From: Acidobacteriaceae bacterium
Lineage (GTDB): Bacteria; Acidobacteriota; Terriglobia; Terriglobales; Acidobacteriaceae
Direction: 5' to 3'
NCBI GenBank assembly: GCA_003140785.1
Contig: PLKY01000255.1
Coordinates: forward strand, 1 to 34,572
Length of the DNA: 34,572 nt
The notes under the pieces are model-generated. The model saw nothing but the letters and a program-made list of their open reading frames with translations, did no database searches and was not told the origin of the DNA. Made by a program: the position numbers and the translations under genes. Positions 1-8,350 of the stretch are shown here, piece after piece (within the stretch, counting starts at the first letter, position 1; the number at the start of each line of letters is the position of its first letter).

Positions 1-28
1 AAAACCCTGAATCCCTTTCGTAAAAAAT

Positions 29-70
29 CAGTTCTCAGTTCTCAGTTCTCAGTCGTCAGTTCTCAGTTTC
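29..70. repeat. Heptad array: CAGTTCT x3, CAGTCGT, CAGTTCT, CAGTTTC
   Basis: Six consecutive 7-bp units read directly from sequence. Confidence 0.9.
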
Positions 71-115
71 ATCCCGTCCATTCCAGCCTCATCCGCTCCA
101 CCCACCGTGATCGAG

Positions 116-143
116 ACTGACTACTGATTACTGACGACTCACT
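116..143. repeat. Heptad array: ACTGACT ACTGATT ACTGACG ACTCACT
   Basis: Four consecutive 7-bp units, inverted orientation relative to array 29-70. Confidence 0.8.
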
Positions 144-472
144 CAATAGTAGGCGTAAGCCTTCAAATACCTCTGCCGCAGTTCCTGCGGCACCTTCTCC
201 ACCAGCCGCAAATACCGTTCGCGGGTCAACGCCTGATCCGAAACCGGCAACGCCGCATACAACGCCGGAGCCTCTTTGCCCAGAAATCCGCGCTTCAGAA
301 TCGTCTCGTAATCGCGGATTCGCAGCTTTGCCCGCTTCACGCGGTTCAACAGGACTTCAACGTCCCGCACATCAAACGCCGCATCAAACAGCGAGTGAAG
401 CTTCGCGTATCCCTTTTCATCCTGAACCGCGATCGCTGCCTGCTCGAACATCTTTCTCCTGGCCTCAAACAA
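143..472 (-). CDS. Conserved hypothetical protein, 109 aa
   Basis: Complete ORF in the ORF track, charged soluble composition, located downstream of the tRNA cluster on the same strand; no family recognised. Confidence 0.6.
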   Translation of the reverse strand: MFEARRKMFEQAAIAVQDEKGYAKLHSLFDAAFDVRDVEVLLNRVKRAKLRIRDYETILKRGFLGKEAPALYAALPVSDQALTRERYLRLVEKVPQELRQRYLKAYAYY

Positions 473-493
473 ACTTCTCGACTCTTCAAACTC

Positions 494-568
494 TGGAGCG
501 GGAGACGAGGATCGAACTCGCGACCAACAGCTTGGAAGGCTGTGACTCTACCACTGAGTTACTCCCGC
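494..568 (-). tRNA. tRNA-Gly(TCC)
   Basis: Reverse complement GCGGGAGTAACTCAGTGGTAGAGTCACAGCCTTCCAAGCTGTTGGTCGCGAGTTCGATCCTCGTCTCCCGCTCCA: full cloverleaf, anticodon TCC, encoded CCA. Confidence 0.95.
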
Positions 569-576
569 CCTGAAAA

Positions 577-611
577 CAGTCGTCAGGCATCAGCGGTCAG
601 GGATCAGTCAT
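577..611. repeat. Heptad array: CAGTCGT CAGGCAT CAGCGGT CAGGGAT CAGTCAT
   Basis: Five consecutive 7-bp units with invariant CAG and 3'-terminal T. Confidence 0.8.
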
Positions 612-651
612 TCGTGCAGTTCGAAGCCGCTTCAATCCTACCGAGCCTCAA

Positions 652-686
652 CTGACCCCTGTTCCCTGACCCCTGTTCCCTGCATC
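652..686. repeat. Heptad array: CTGACCC CTGTTCC CTGACCC CTGTTCC CTGCATC
   Basis: Perfect 2 x 14-bp duplication composed of 7-bp units. Confidence 0.85.
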
Positions 687-688
687 TC

Positions 689-764
<76 letters not shown>

Positions 765-788
765 CCCTCTACAAACCCTTCGGGCAAA

Positions 789-1064
789 CTAACTGCTGCC
801 CTTTTCCCCACCGCGGCGAATCTTATCCGCCTGCAGCGCTACCACCGTGCGCAACGCCAGGCCGCCCAAAATCATCAGCGGAACCAGCCTTAACTCTACC
901 GGCTTTCCCATGACGAGAACTTTGCCGTCGCCCATGGTAAACCAAACCAACGCGCCCAACACCGCGTAAAGCCCAAGGGCCACCCAGAACTTGCGCTCCA
1001 ACTCCACGCCCGTATTCTGCAGCCCCTTCGCAGCGCGGTCCAGGTTGGAACCGTATATGCTCAT
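789..1064 (-). CDS. Small hypothetical membrane protein, 91 aa
   Basis: ORF between tRNA-Tyr and tRNA-Thr(GGT) on the same strand; two hydrophobic segments (FWVALGLYAVLGALVWFTM and LVPLMILGGLALRTVVAL). Confidence 0.65.
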   Translation of the reverse strand: MSIYGSNLDRAAKGLQNTGVELERKFWVALGLYAVLGALVWFTMGDGKVLVMGKPVELRLVPLMILGGLALRTVVALQADKIRRGGEKGSS

Positions 1065-1082
1065 TCCACCTCACCACGCCGC

Positions 1083-1110
1083 CTGTTCCCCACTCCCTAT
1101 TCCCTGTTTT
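1083..1110. repeat. Degenerate heptad array: CTGTTCC CCACTCC CTATTCC CTGTTTT
   Basis: Four 7-bp units. Confidence 0.65.
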
Positions 1111-1112
1111 TC

Positions 1113-1201
1113 TGGTGCACAGGGGAGGATTCGAACCTCCGTAGCTCGCAAGGAGCGGCAGATTTACAGTCTGCTGCCATTAACCGCTCGGCCACCTGTG
1201 C
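1113..1201 (-). tRNA. tRNA-Tyr(GTA)
   Basis: Reverse complement GCACAGGTGGCCGAGCGGTTAATGGCAGCAGACTGTAAATCTGCCGCTCCTTGCGAGCTACGGAGGTTCGAATCCTCCCCTGTGCACCA; long variable arm; anticodon GTA. Confidence 0.95.
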
Positions 1202-1208
1202 CCAACTG

Positions 1209-1241
1209 CCCCAGCGAAGAAGACCTGTCGCCGGGGACCCC
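1209..1241 (-). repeat. Core copy of the same palindromic element abutting tRNA-Tyr
   Basis: Minus strand GGGGTCCCCGGCGACAGGTCTTCTTCGCTGGGG vs 33312-33344 GGGGTCCCCAGCGACAGGTCGTCGTCGCTGGGG: 30/33 identical. Confidence 0.75.
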
Positions 1242-1478
1242 GCCCAAAATCTCCAGCGAAAAAATCCCTCGCAGAAGATCCAAACTCACCTGCAACACCG
1301 CCCACAAAACCCACGGCATAAAGCCGCTTCAACGCATACTGCCCCACCCGGAGAACATCCGGCATTGCGGAGCATGCACCTCAGTGGGATCGCCGCGGAG
1401 GACAGATCCGGCGCTCAAAAAACTACGCGCCGATCCAAAACTTGCTGCCGTTTCCAGCACCGGTTTCAGATCTCTAAG

Positions 1479-1554
1479 TGGAGCTGGCGAAGGGATTTGA
1501 ACCCCCGACCCTCTGATTACAAATCAGATGCTCTACCAGCTGAGCTACGCCAGC
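1479..1554 (-). tRNA. tRNA-Thr(TGT)
   Basis: Reverse complement GCTGGCGTAGCTCAGCTGGTAGAGCATCTGATTTGTAATCAGAGGGTCGGGGGTTCAAATCCCTTCGCCAGCTCCA; anticodon loop TTTGTAA. Confidence 0.95.
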
Positions 1555-1804
1555 CCAAAGACGGCTTCCCATGCTTCGCAAAACCGCTTCGCCACCCGGA
1601 AATCTACCCGGAAACCGGTGATCCGCACGGGCACACCCCTGCTCCGCGCATACCACGGCACAGTCTCCAAGGTTAGCACACCACAAACGCCGCAGCAAAC
1701 CGGAAGGATCAGGCATGAAGTTCAGGTTGACACCGCAGTGATCCTGCATTTAGCTTACGTTCCACCCGGTCTCATTTCCTATTCTCTACTACTGGAATTG
1801 TCCA

Positions 1805-2683
1805 ATGGAACAGCTTCGAAGGTTTCGTCCGTTCGGATTGGCAGCAGTGGCTGCGATCCTCGTTTTAGGGCCTCAAGCCGTCCGCCTAAAAGCTCAGGTG
1901 GGCGATCCAGCAACGTTGGATCAGGAAAAGCTTGCCGCTCAAATAAAGCTGACAAAAGCTGCTGCGGATCACTCGGATGTTGTCACGCCCGGCGACATCG
2001 TCATGTTGCATAAAGACGGTTTGATGATGTGCAGTTCGGCATCGTCCTATGCCTTCTCCAACACGTATAGCAGCGGTGTTCTAGCCCCGAATTACAACAA
2101 CCGCGCCAAGGATGCGGCGAAGTCTTTCCTCAAGGGACGCCTTCCCTTTGGTGGTGGCGGAAGCGCCACCGACGCTGCCAACAATGGGTGCGCCTCGCGC
2201 AAGTTTGTCGCCGGAGAAAAATTCTGGGTTACCGGAATCGTTGTGCAAAAGGACGGGATCCTCGTCAGCACAATCAGCGACCCCTACAACGACGTCCGCT
2301 TCTACGGTGATATCAAGTTCCTGTTTCCGAAAAGCAGCGTGCCTCCGCCGGACGACTTCGTGAAGACCGTTGCAGAAGTGATCACGGTCCAGCCCCCCGA
2401 TGACCAGGCCCAGGGAGGCCAAAGCAATCAGGGCCAGCCAGCCCAGGCCGCTGGACCAGCTGCCGCACCGGCCCCGCCACCGGCGCCAATGGCCGCGATT
2501 CCGCCGCCGCCGCCCCCAACCGATGCACCTCCGCCGACAATCGCCATCGGCCAGACTGAGGACCAGGTAACCGCTGCCTTCGGGCAACCGCTGCGGGCAG
2601 CCAAGCTGGGAGCGAAGAAAATTCTCTACTACAAGGACATGAAAGTGACCCTTACCAACGGAAAAGTCAGCAACGTGGAATAG
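1805..2683 (+). CDS. Secreted protein with Pro/Ala-rich linker and C-terminal BamE/SmpA-like module
   Basis: N-terminal signal-like segment FGLAAVAAILVLGPQAV; C-terminus IGQTEDQVTAAFGQPLRAAKLGAKKILYYKDMKVTLTNGKVSNVE, alignable to the next gene. Confidence 0.75.
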   Translation: MEQLRRFRPFGLAAVAAILVLGPQAVRLKAQVGDPATLDQEKLAAQIKLTKAAADHSDVVTPGDIVMLHKDGLMMCSSASSYAFSNTYSSGVLAPNYNNRAKDAAKSFLKGRLPFGGGGSATDAANNGCASRKFVAGEKFWVTGIVVQKDGILVSTISDPYNDVRFYGDIKFLFPKSSVPPPDDFVKTVAEVITVQPPDDQAQGGQSNQGQPAQAAGPAAAPAPPPAPMAAIPPPPPPTDAPPPTIAIGQTEDQVTAAFGQPLRAAKLGAKKILYYKDMKVTLTNGKVSNVE

Positions 2684-2736
2684 GCGTTCGCGACTTCGAG
2701 TTGGCGCGCGGGTTGAAACAGGAATGAGGAACAAGA

Positions 2737-4515
2737 ATGACGATGCGACTTCTTCGCAAGACAATTAGGCATGGCTCCGTAGCGATTGTTCTTGCCGGTC
2801 TGCTCGGTGCAGTCGGCATCGCGAGCGCGGCTGCAGACAATAAGAAGACACCTCCCGCGAAATCGACGTCGACAGCCAAACCCGCAGCAAAAACGGGCGG
2901 AGCCGGCACAGCGCACGGAACAACCACCGGTGCATCCACCTCGCATGGGCCCGCTGCGAACGGCACACACACCACCACCACCACCGGCTCGCGTACGACA
3001 ACCACCGGGGGCTCGCGCACCACAACCACCGGAGGCGGGGTACGCGCCGGCGGCGCAGCTGGTGCAGGCCCGCACGGGGGTGCTGGAGCCGGCGGACACC
3101 CAACTGCCTTCCACGGCCCCGCTCCGCGCGGAGTTAATGACCACGTCACCAGATCCGGAAGCGCAATCCGCACCCACCCCAACGGCAGGGTGAGCGACAT
3201 CCACGACGCTCGCAGAGGCATGGACGTCCATCACGGACTGGCTGGTGGCCGTAGAGTCTCGATGGAGCGCGGCGACCACAGCCGCGTCTTCGCCGAGCGC
3301 GGACGCCGCGGATTCGTCGAGCGCCCGTATGGTTTTCACGGTCACGATTTCGCCCGCCGCAGTTACTTCTACCACGGCCGCGCCTACGACCGTTATTACC
3401 GCGGCTACGGGTATCGCGGACTGTATTTGAACGTCTATGCGCCTGGTTTCTACTATGCACCGGGCTTTTATGGATGGGCCTACAATCCCTGGGCGGCGCC
3501 CATCGCCTATGGGTGGGGATGGGGTGTCGGCAATCCTTGGTTCGGGTTCTACGGCGGCTACTTTGCTCCCTATCCTGTATACCCCTCGGCCGCGTTCTGG
3601 CTGACGGATTACATCATCTCGCAGGATTTGCAGGCAGCCTATGCGGCGCGCCAGGAAGCGGCAGCCGAAGCTGCAGCCGCCGCACCGCCGCCAGCGGGTG
3701 GACCGCCTGCACTCACTCCTGAAGTCAAGCAGATGATCTCCGACGAAGTCCGTGCGCAGTTGGCTCTCGAGAATCAGGAAGCAGGCCAGAACGCACAGCA
3801 GCAGGACGTCGACCCCGCATCCAGCGGCATCGCGCGCATGTTAAGCGACGGGCGTCCGCATGTGTTCGTAGCCGGTGGCAGTGTCGATGTCGTGGATGCA
3901 TCCTCTGGCCAGGAATGCGCCATCAGCGACGGCGACGCGTTGCAATTGCAAGCGCCGCCACCTCCCGACGCGACTTCGGCAAGTCTTGTCGTGCTGGCCA
4001 GCAAGGGCGGAGTCGAGTGCGCGCGATCCAGCACCGTCACGGTCCAGTTGACCGACTTGCAGGAGATGCAGAACCACATGCGCGAGACCATCGACCAGGG
4101 TCTCCAGGATCTGCAAGCCAAGCAGGGCAAGGGTGGATTGCCTCCAGCCCCGCCTTCTGCGCAGGCACAACCGGCGTCTGCCGCGTATGCTGCGGCTGCT
4201 CCTCCGGCTGAGGCCAACGTCGGCACGGAGATTGCGCAGGTCGACCAGCAGAGCGATCAGGCAGAAAAGGATGTCGCTGCCGAAGCTGCCCAGCAGGATA
4301 GCGGCGCACCCTCACCCGTCGCTGCAGCAGCGGCCGCAGCTCCTCCCGCTCCCGCAGCGCCAACGGCCACCGTCGAGCTGGGTCAGACACCGGATCAGGT
4401 GAAAGCGGCGCTCGGTGCGCCCACCAGAATCGCGAACCTGGGACCGAAGGTCATCTACTACTACAACGGCATGAAGGTCACCTTCAAAGCTGGGAAAGTA
4501 AGCGACGTCGAGTAA
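2737..4515 (+). CDS. Secreted Thr/Gly/His-rich and Tyr/Gly-rich protein with the same BamE/SmpA-like C-terminal module
   Basis: 592-aa ORF with signal sequence (SVAIVLAGLLGAVGIASAAA), low-complexity Thr/Gly region, YRGYGYRG-type region, C-terminus LGQTPDQVKAALGAPTRIANLGPKVIYYYNGMKVTFKAGKVSDVE. Confidence 0.75.
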   Translation: MTMRLLRKTIRHGSVAIVLAGLLGAVGIASAAADNKKTPPAKSTSTAKPAAKTGGAGTAHGTTTGASTSHGPAANGTHTTTTTGSRTTTTGGSRTTTTGGGVRAGGAAGAGPHGGAGAGGHPTAFHGPAPRGVNDHVTRSGSAIRTHPNGRVSDIHDARRGMDVHHGLAGGRRVSMERGDHSRVFAERGRRGFVERPYGFHGHDFARRSYFYHGRAYDRYYRGYGYRGLYLNVYAPGFYYAPGFYGWAYNPWAAPIAYGWGWGVGNPWFGFYGGYFAPYPVYPSAAFWLTDYIISQDLQAAYAARQEAAAEAAAAAPPPAGGPPALTPEVKQMISDEVRAQLALENQEAGQNAQQQDVDPASSGIARMLSDGRPHVFVAGGSVDVVDASSGQECAISDGDALQLQAPPPPDATSASLVVLASKGGVECARSSTVTVQLTDLQEMQNHMRETIDQGLQDLQAKQGKGGLPPAPPSAQAQPASAAYAAAAPPAEANVGTEIAQVDQQSDQAEKDVAAEAAQQDSGAPSPVAAAAAAAPPAPAAPTATVELGQTPDQVKAALGAPTRIANLGPKVIYYYNGMKVTFKAGKVSDVE

Positions 4516-4542
4516 ATTGACGTCAGCTGCAAACTAAGTAAG

Positions 4543-4575
4543 ACGCCCGCTGCACGCAATGTAGCGGGCGTTTTT
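4543..4575 (+). terminator. Rho-independent terminator downstream of the 592-aa CDS
   Basis: ACGCCCGCT-gcacgcaatgt-AGCGGGCGT stem followed by a T run, 28 bp after the stop codon. Confidence 0.85.
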
Positions 4576-4582
4576 GCGTCTG

Positions 4583-4713
4583 CGTTAAGGAAGCTCCGAA
4601 GAAGCCACCTTTTTGAAAGGGCACGGCTTCAGCCGTGCCATAAAGGAGCAAAGATGAATGCGGGCTTTAGCCCCTGAGGGAATGCGAACGGCTTGATCAG
4701 AGCTTCCTTAACG
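4583..4713. repeat. 131-bp MITE-like element with terminal inverted repeats and two internal hairpins
   Basis: Perfect 14-bp TIR CGTTAAGGAAGCTC / GAGCTTCCTTAACG (16/17 when extended); internal hairpins GGCACGGCT-TC-AGCCGTGCC (4620-4639) and GGGCT-TT-AGCCC (4662-4673). Confidence 0.75.
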
Positions 4714-4858
4714 GCGTAGTGCGGCATGCACGGCCAGTCGATTATTACCCATGTATGACCCTTAGCTTGAGGCCAACCTTGACGAACTGAAGGTGCAGGA
4801 GGAGGATTCGGTAACATCAATTCCTGAAAATCGCCTGTCGTGAAAGAAGGGGAACCTT

Positions 4859-5704
4859 GTGGTTTGCAACGTAGCTGTGGCCGTACTTATCCTTGGCTTC
4901 TCCGAAGTTCTGGTAGCTCAGCAAGCGCCACCTCCAGCACTCCCGTCGGTAGCCGCCTCCTCGCAACTTCCCGCGCCGCACACTCTCCTCGACGGAACTC
5001 CAGTCAAGTTACGTTTGAGCCGAACAATCTCATCTTCGGATGCAAAGGTCGGCCAGGAAATTCCATTCGAAGTCGTCGAAGAGATAAAGGTGGATGACGC
5101 AGTTGTCTTGCCGAAAGAGGCTACGGCAATCGGAACCGTGACTGAGGCAGATCACAAGAAGAGCATGGGGCGAGCCGGAAAACTGAATTTGAATATTAGC
5201 TACGCACGTCTGGCAGATCAGGAGAAAGTTGCGCTCCGTGCTGTGAAGGACTCCAAAGGCGGCGGCCATGTGGGCGCGATGACAGGTGCTATCGTGGCAA
5301 CTTCGATCGTCTTCTTCCCTGCGGCACCGTTATTTTTGTTTATTCACGGCAAAGACATCACAATTCCCCAAGGCACCGAGGTCATGGCCTTCGTGGAAGG
5401 CGACATGCACCTCGATATGGCGCGATTCGGCGTAGCAGCGCCCACGTTGGCTAGTTCAGCACCCGCCGTCGCTCCAGCCGCAAGCGTCCAAGTGAGTTTG
5501 GTCATTGAATCCACTCCGCCGGGAGCCGACATCGAAATCGATGGCAGCTTTGTTGGCAATACGCTATCGACCATCGCACTCGCGCCAGGTAGCCACCAGA
5601 TTGTCGTCAAGAAAAAGGGCTTCGCGGACTGGACCAAAACGTTGAATGTCACCGGCGGCAACATCCACCTGAACGCCGATTTGGAGCAGACTCTCGGACG
5701 CTAG
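4859..5704 (+). CDS. PEGA-domain-containing exported protein
   Basis: GTG start; hydrophobic N-terminus; C-terminal VIESTPPGADIEIDGSFVGNTLSTIALAPGSHQIVVKKKGFADWTKTLNV matches the PEGA pattern. Confidence 0.8.
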   Translation: MVCNVAVAVLILGFSEVLVAQQAPPPALPSVAASSQLPAPHTLLDGTPVKLRLSRTISSSDAKVGQEIPFEVVEEIKVDDAVVLPKEATAIGTVTEADHKKSMGRAGKLNLNISYARLADQEKVALRAVKDSKGGGHVGAMTGAIVATSIVFFPAAPLFLFIHGKDITIPQGTEVMAFVEGDMHLDMARFGVAAPTLASSAPAVAPAASVQVSLVIESTPPGADIEIDGSFVGNTLSTIALAPGSHQIVVKKKGFADWTKTLNVTGGNIHLNADLEQTLGR

Positions 5705-5788
5705 GGCCGAGGACCCGCTCTGAGGTTGGCGGCAATCTGTTCCGGCAATGTTAGGGTTAATCCTGACGGGTCTTTCCGACCGAAGGGT

Positions 5789-6811
5789 ATGCATAGACGC
5801 ACGCGTCGAACGCTGTTGATTGTGGCCGGGGTTGTGCTCCTGCTGGCCGTCGCCGTGTTCCTGCGTTCCAAGGCTCCGCCCGAAGCCGCACGCCTGCTGC
5901 CCGAGTCCGACGGCATCATCTACATCAACTTCAGCCCCTTCCGCGCCTTCTTTCACCAGGATCTGAAGCCGCCCGAGCGTGTCCCCGAATACCAACAGTT
6001 CGTCGACGCAACCGGCATTGACTGGGAGCGCGACCTCGACCAGGTGGCCATCGCGTTGCATCGCATGCCCAATCCCAACGGCCCCAACGGCCTGGTGGCG
6101 TATTCCCTCGTCCTGGTCGGCAAGCTCACTGGCACACGGCTGAACTCGTGGCTCGAAGCGCACGCGGCCTCACGCGAGAACTACGCCGGCCACATCATTT
6201 ATTCCGTTCCGTCAGACGGCCGCACCGTGCGCGTCGCCCAGATCGGCTATGACATGCTGGCAGTCAGCAACACGCCCACGCCGGAACAAATCCACTCCAT
6301 CATCGACCGGCATCGCACTGCGGCGCTGCCCTTTGCCGGGTCGTCGCTGCTGTCGCATCATTTTCACGAGGTCCCCCTGCTCTCGCTGGCATGGGGCGTC
6401 GGCCAGATCGCGCTGCCGTTCTCTGAAAGCGGCGCCATCAGCGTCTTTGGCCTCTCCATGCCGCTCCAGGATGGCGCAACCATCGTCGCCAGCGCAACGC
6501 CGACTCTGCCGTTGGTCGGTTCCCTCCGGATGCGCGTCGAAGAAATCGCGCCCAACGAGCAGGATGCCGAGAGCCAGGCAGCGTCGCTCAATCTGCTCCT
6601 CTCGCTCGCCCGGCATGTTTCTGTTCCGCTTGCCGAAAATGCCGCCAACAACGGGTTGAGAGAAGTGCTGAAGACGGCACAGGTCGCGCAGAAACGTGAT
6701 CGCGTGATTGTGACGGCGACATTGACGCCTTCGATTCTGAACGGACTCACGTCCGGAATGAATTCCGCGCAGTCACCGGAAACAGAGGCGATTCAAGGCG
6801 CATCGAAATAA
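5789..6811 (+). CDS. Conserved hypothetical membrane-anchored protein
   Basis: ORF 5726..6811; ATG at 5789 precedes RRTRRTLLIVAGVVLLLAVAVFL (N-terminal TM helix); remainder soluble. Confidence 0.7.
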   Translation: MHRRTRRTLLIVAGVVLLLAVAVFLRSKAPPEAARLLPESDGIIYINFSPFRAFFHQDLKPPERVPEYQQFVDATGIDWERDLDQVAIALHRMPNPNGPNGLVAYSLVLVGKLTGTRLNSWLEAHAASRENYAGHIIYSVPSDGRTVRVAQIGYDMLAVSNTPTPEQIHSIIDRHRTAALPFAGSSLLSHHFHEVPLLSLAWGVGQIALPFSESGAISVFGLSMPLQDGATIVASATPTLPLVGSLRMRVEEIAPNEQDAESQAASLNLLLSLARHVSVPLAENAANNGLREVLKTAQVAQKRDRVIVTATLTPSILNGLTSGMNSAQSPETEAIQGASK

Positions 6812-7033
6812 ACGGGACCAGCCTACTCCGCTGAAATGGCGTCTATCCGATCACATCAGCACTTCAACTCTGCGCAAACTCCAGGCCTCGCACCCCCAGC
6901 GTCATAAATTTCCCTGTTAAACCGAATCGAATCGCTCGCAACCGCGTCCTTTGGATGAAAGCATTTTCACCCTTCTCGTGTAGAGTTGTAACGCCGAATT
7001 TTCACCGCTTCCAAAATCAAATTGAGAGGTTTC

Positions 7034-8350
7034 ATGAGCCTTCCCTTTCGCATCCACACTTCGTTCGCCGCTCTGCTTATCCTGCCTTGCATCTCCGCCA
7101 TCGCCGCCGATTCGCCGAATCACCCGGTCCTCACCGGCCAGTCCGCATTCACCGACGCGCTTCATGAGTCGCCGGGCACGCGCCGTCATGTCACGGTAGG
7201 CGATCTGCCTGCGCCCGCGCCCGCGCAATCGGTGGACAACGGTCCGACGGTAGTAGCGCGCCCTGCCAACGCCTGGCCCATTGCGCCCAAGGGCTTCAAA
7301 GTGGACATGTATGCCACCGGCCTCGACAATCCGCGCCTCCTTCGCGTCGCGCCTAACGGCGACCTGTTTCTCGCCGAAAGCGAAACAGGCAAAATCAAAG
7401 TTTTTCGCGGCGTGGGAGCGGACGGCAAACCGCAGCAGACCTCAGTCTTCGCAACTGGTCTGCATCAACCCTTCGGCATCGCGTTCTATCCCGCAGGCCC
7501 GAATCCGCAATGGATCTACATCGGCGACACCGACGCTATCGTGCGCTTCCCTTACAAGAACGGCGATTTGAAAGCGACCGCTGGCCCAACGCAGTTGGCC
7601 GAGCTCCCCGGTGGCGGACGCCTGCGTGGCGGCGGCCATTGGACCCGCGACGTCATCTTCTCCAAAGACGGAACGAAGCTCTTCGCGTCGGTCGGATCGC
7701 ACTCCAACGTCGATGACAGCGACACGCACCCCGAGGAATTTCACCGCGCCGACGTGCTCGAGTTCACGCCCGAGGGCAAGTTCATCAAGGTCTACGCATG
7801 GGGCATTCGCAACTGCGTGGGAGAAGCCATCAATCCCATCACTGGCGAGCTCTGGTGCTCCACCAACGAGCGCGACGGCCTCGGCAACAATCTCGTGCCC
7901 GACTACGTGACGCATGTGCAGGAGGGCGGCTTCTACGGCTGGCCGTGGTACTACATGGGCGGCCATCAAGACCCGCGCCACGTCGGAAAGCACCCCGAGC
8001 TGCAGTCCAGGGTCATCACGCCGGACATCCTGCTCAACCCGCACTTCGCGTCGCTCGAAATGTTTTTCTATTCCGGCTTGCAGTTCCCCGCCGAATTCAA
8101 GGGCGACGGCTTCGCCTGCGAACACGGCTCATGGAACCGCGCCCAGCGCTCTGGCTACGAGTGCATCCGCCTGCCCATGCACAACGGCCAGGCGACAGGA
8201 GAGTATGAAGACTTCCTCACCGGTTTCGTTCTACCCGATGGCAGTGTGTGGGGCCGCCCGGTCGGCGTAGCGCAAGCAGCCGATGGCTCGCTCTTCGTAA
8301 GCGACGACGGGTCCCACACCATCTGGCACGTCAGCTACGTTGGCAAGTGA
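7034..8350 (+). CDS. Sorbosone dehydrogenase-like (PQQ-dependent sugar dehydrogenase family) beta-propeller protein, exported
   Basis: Signal peptide; GFKVDMYATGLDNPRLLRVAPNGDLFLAESETGKIKVFRG, FATGLHQPFGIAFYP, FAWGIRN-like and GRPVGVAQAADGSLFVSDDGSHTIWHVSY are typical of this family. Confidence 0.85.
   Translation: MSLPFRIHTSFAALLILPCISAIAADSPNHPVLTGQSAFTDALHESPGTRRHVTVGDLPAPAPAQSVDNGPTVVARPANAWPIAPKGFKVDMYATGLDNPRLLRVAPNGDLFLAESETGKIKVFRGVGADGKPQQTSVFATGLHQPFGIAFYPAGPNPQWIYIGDTDAIVRFPYKNGDLKATAGPTQLAELPGGGRLRGGGHWTRDVIFSKDGTKLFASVGSHSNVDDSDTHPEEFHRADVLEFTPEGKFIKVYAWGIRNCVGEAINPITGELWCSTNERDGLGNNLVPDYVTHVQEGGFYGWPWYYMGGHQDPRHVGKHPELQSRVITPDILLNPHFASLEMFFYSGLQFPAEFKGDGFACEHGSWNRAQRSGYECIRLPMHNGQATGEYEDFLTGFVLPDGSVWGRPVGVAQAADGSLFVSDDGSHTIWHVSYVGK

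Noticed and set aside
328-655. Plus-strand ORFs 328..573 and 395..655
   Set aside because: They run through tRNA-Gly on the opposite strand and overlap the minus-strand 109-aa CDS; RRGSNSRPTAWKAVTLPLSYSRP is the typical spurious translation of an antisense tRNA.
1594-1614. Direct repeat ACCCGGAAA x2 (12-bp spacing) upstream of tRNA-Thr(TGT)
   Set aside because: Too short, only two copies, no supporting context for an iteron or operator.
1365-1676. Plus-strand ORF containing SWRRDLNPRPSDYKSDALPAELRQPK
   Set aside because: Well-known artefact peptide from translating a tRNA gene antisense (here tRNA-Thr(TGT)).
2629-3375. Long minus-strand ORFs (248 aa, 184 aa, 112 aa) opposite the 592-aa CDS
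   Set aside because: Low-complexity GC-rich shadow ORFs antisense to a credible secreted protein; no recognisable domains.
7442-8125. 227-aa minus-strand ORF opposite the sorbosone-dehydrogenase-like gene
   Set aside because: Shadow ORF; the plus-strand protein has clear family motifs.
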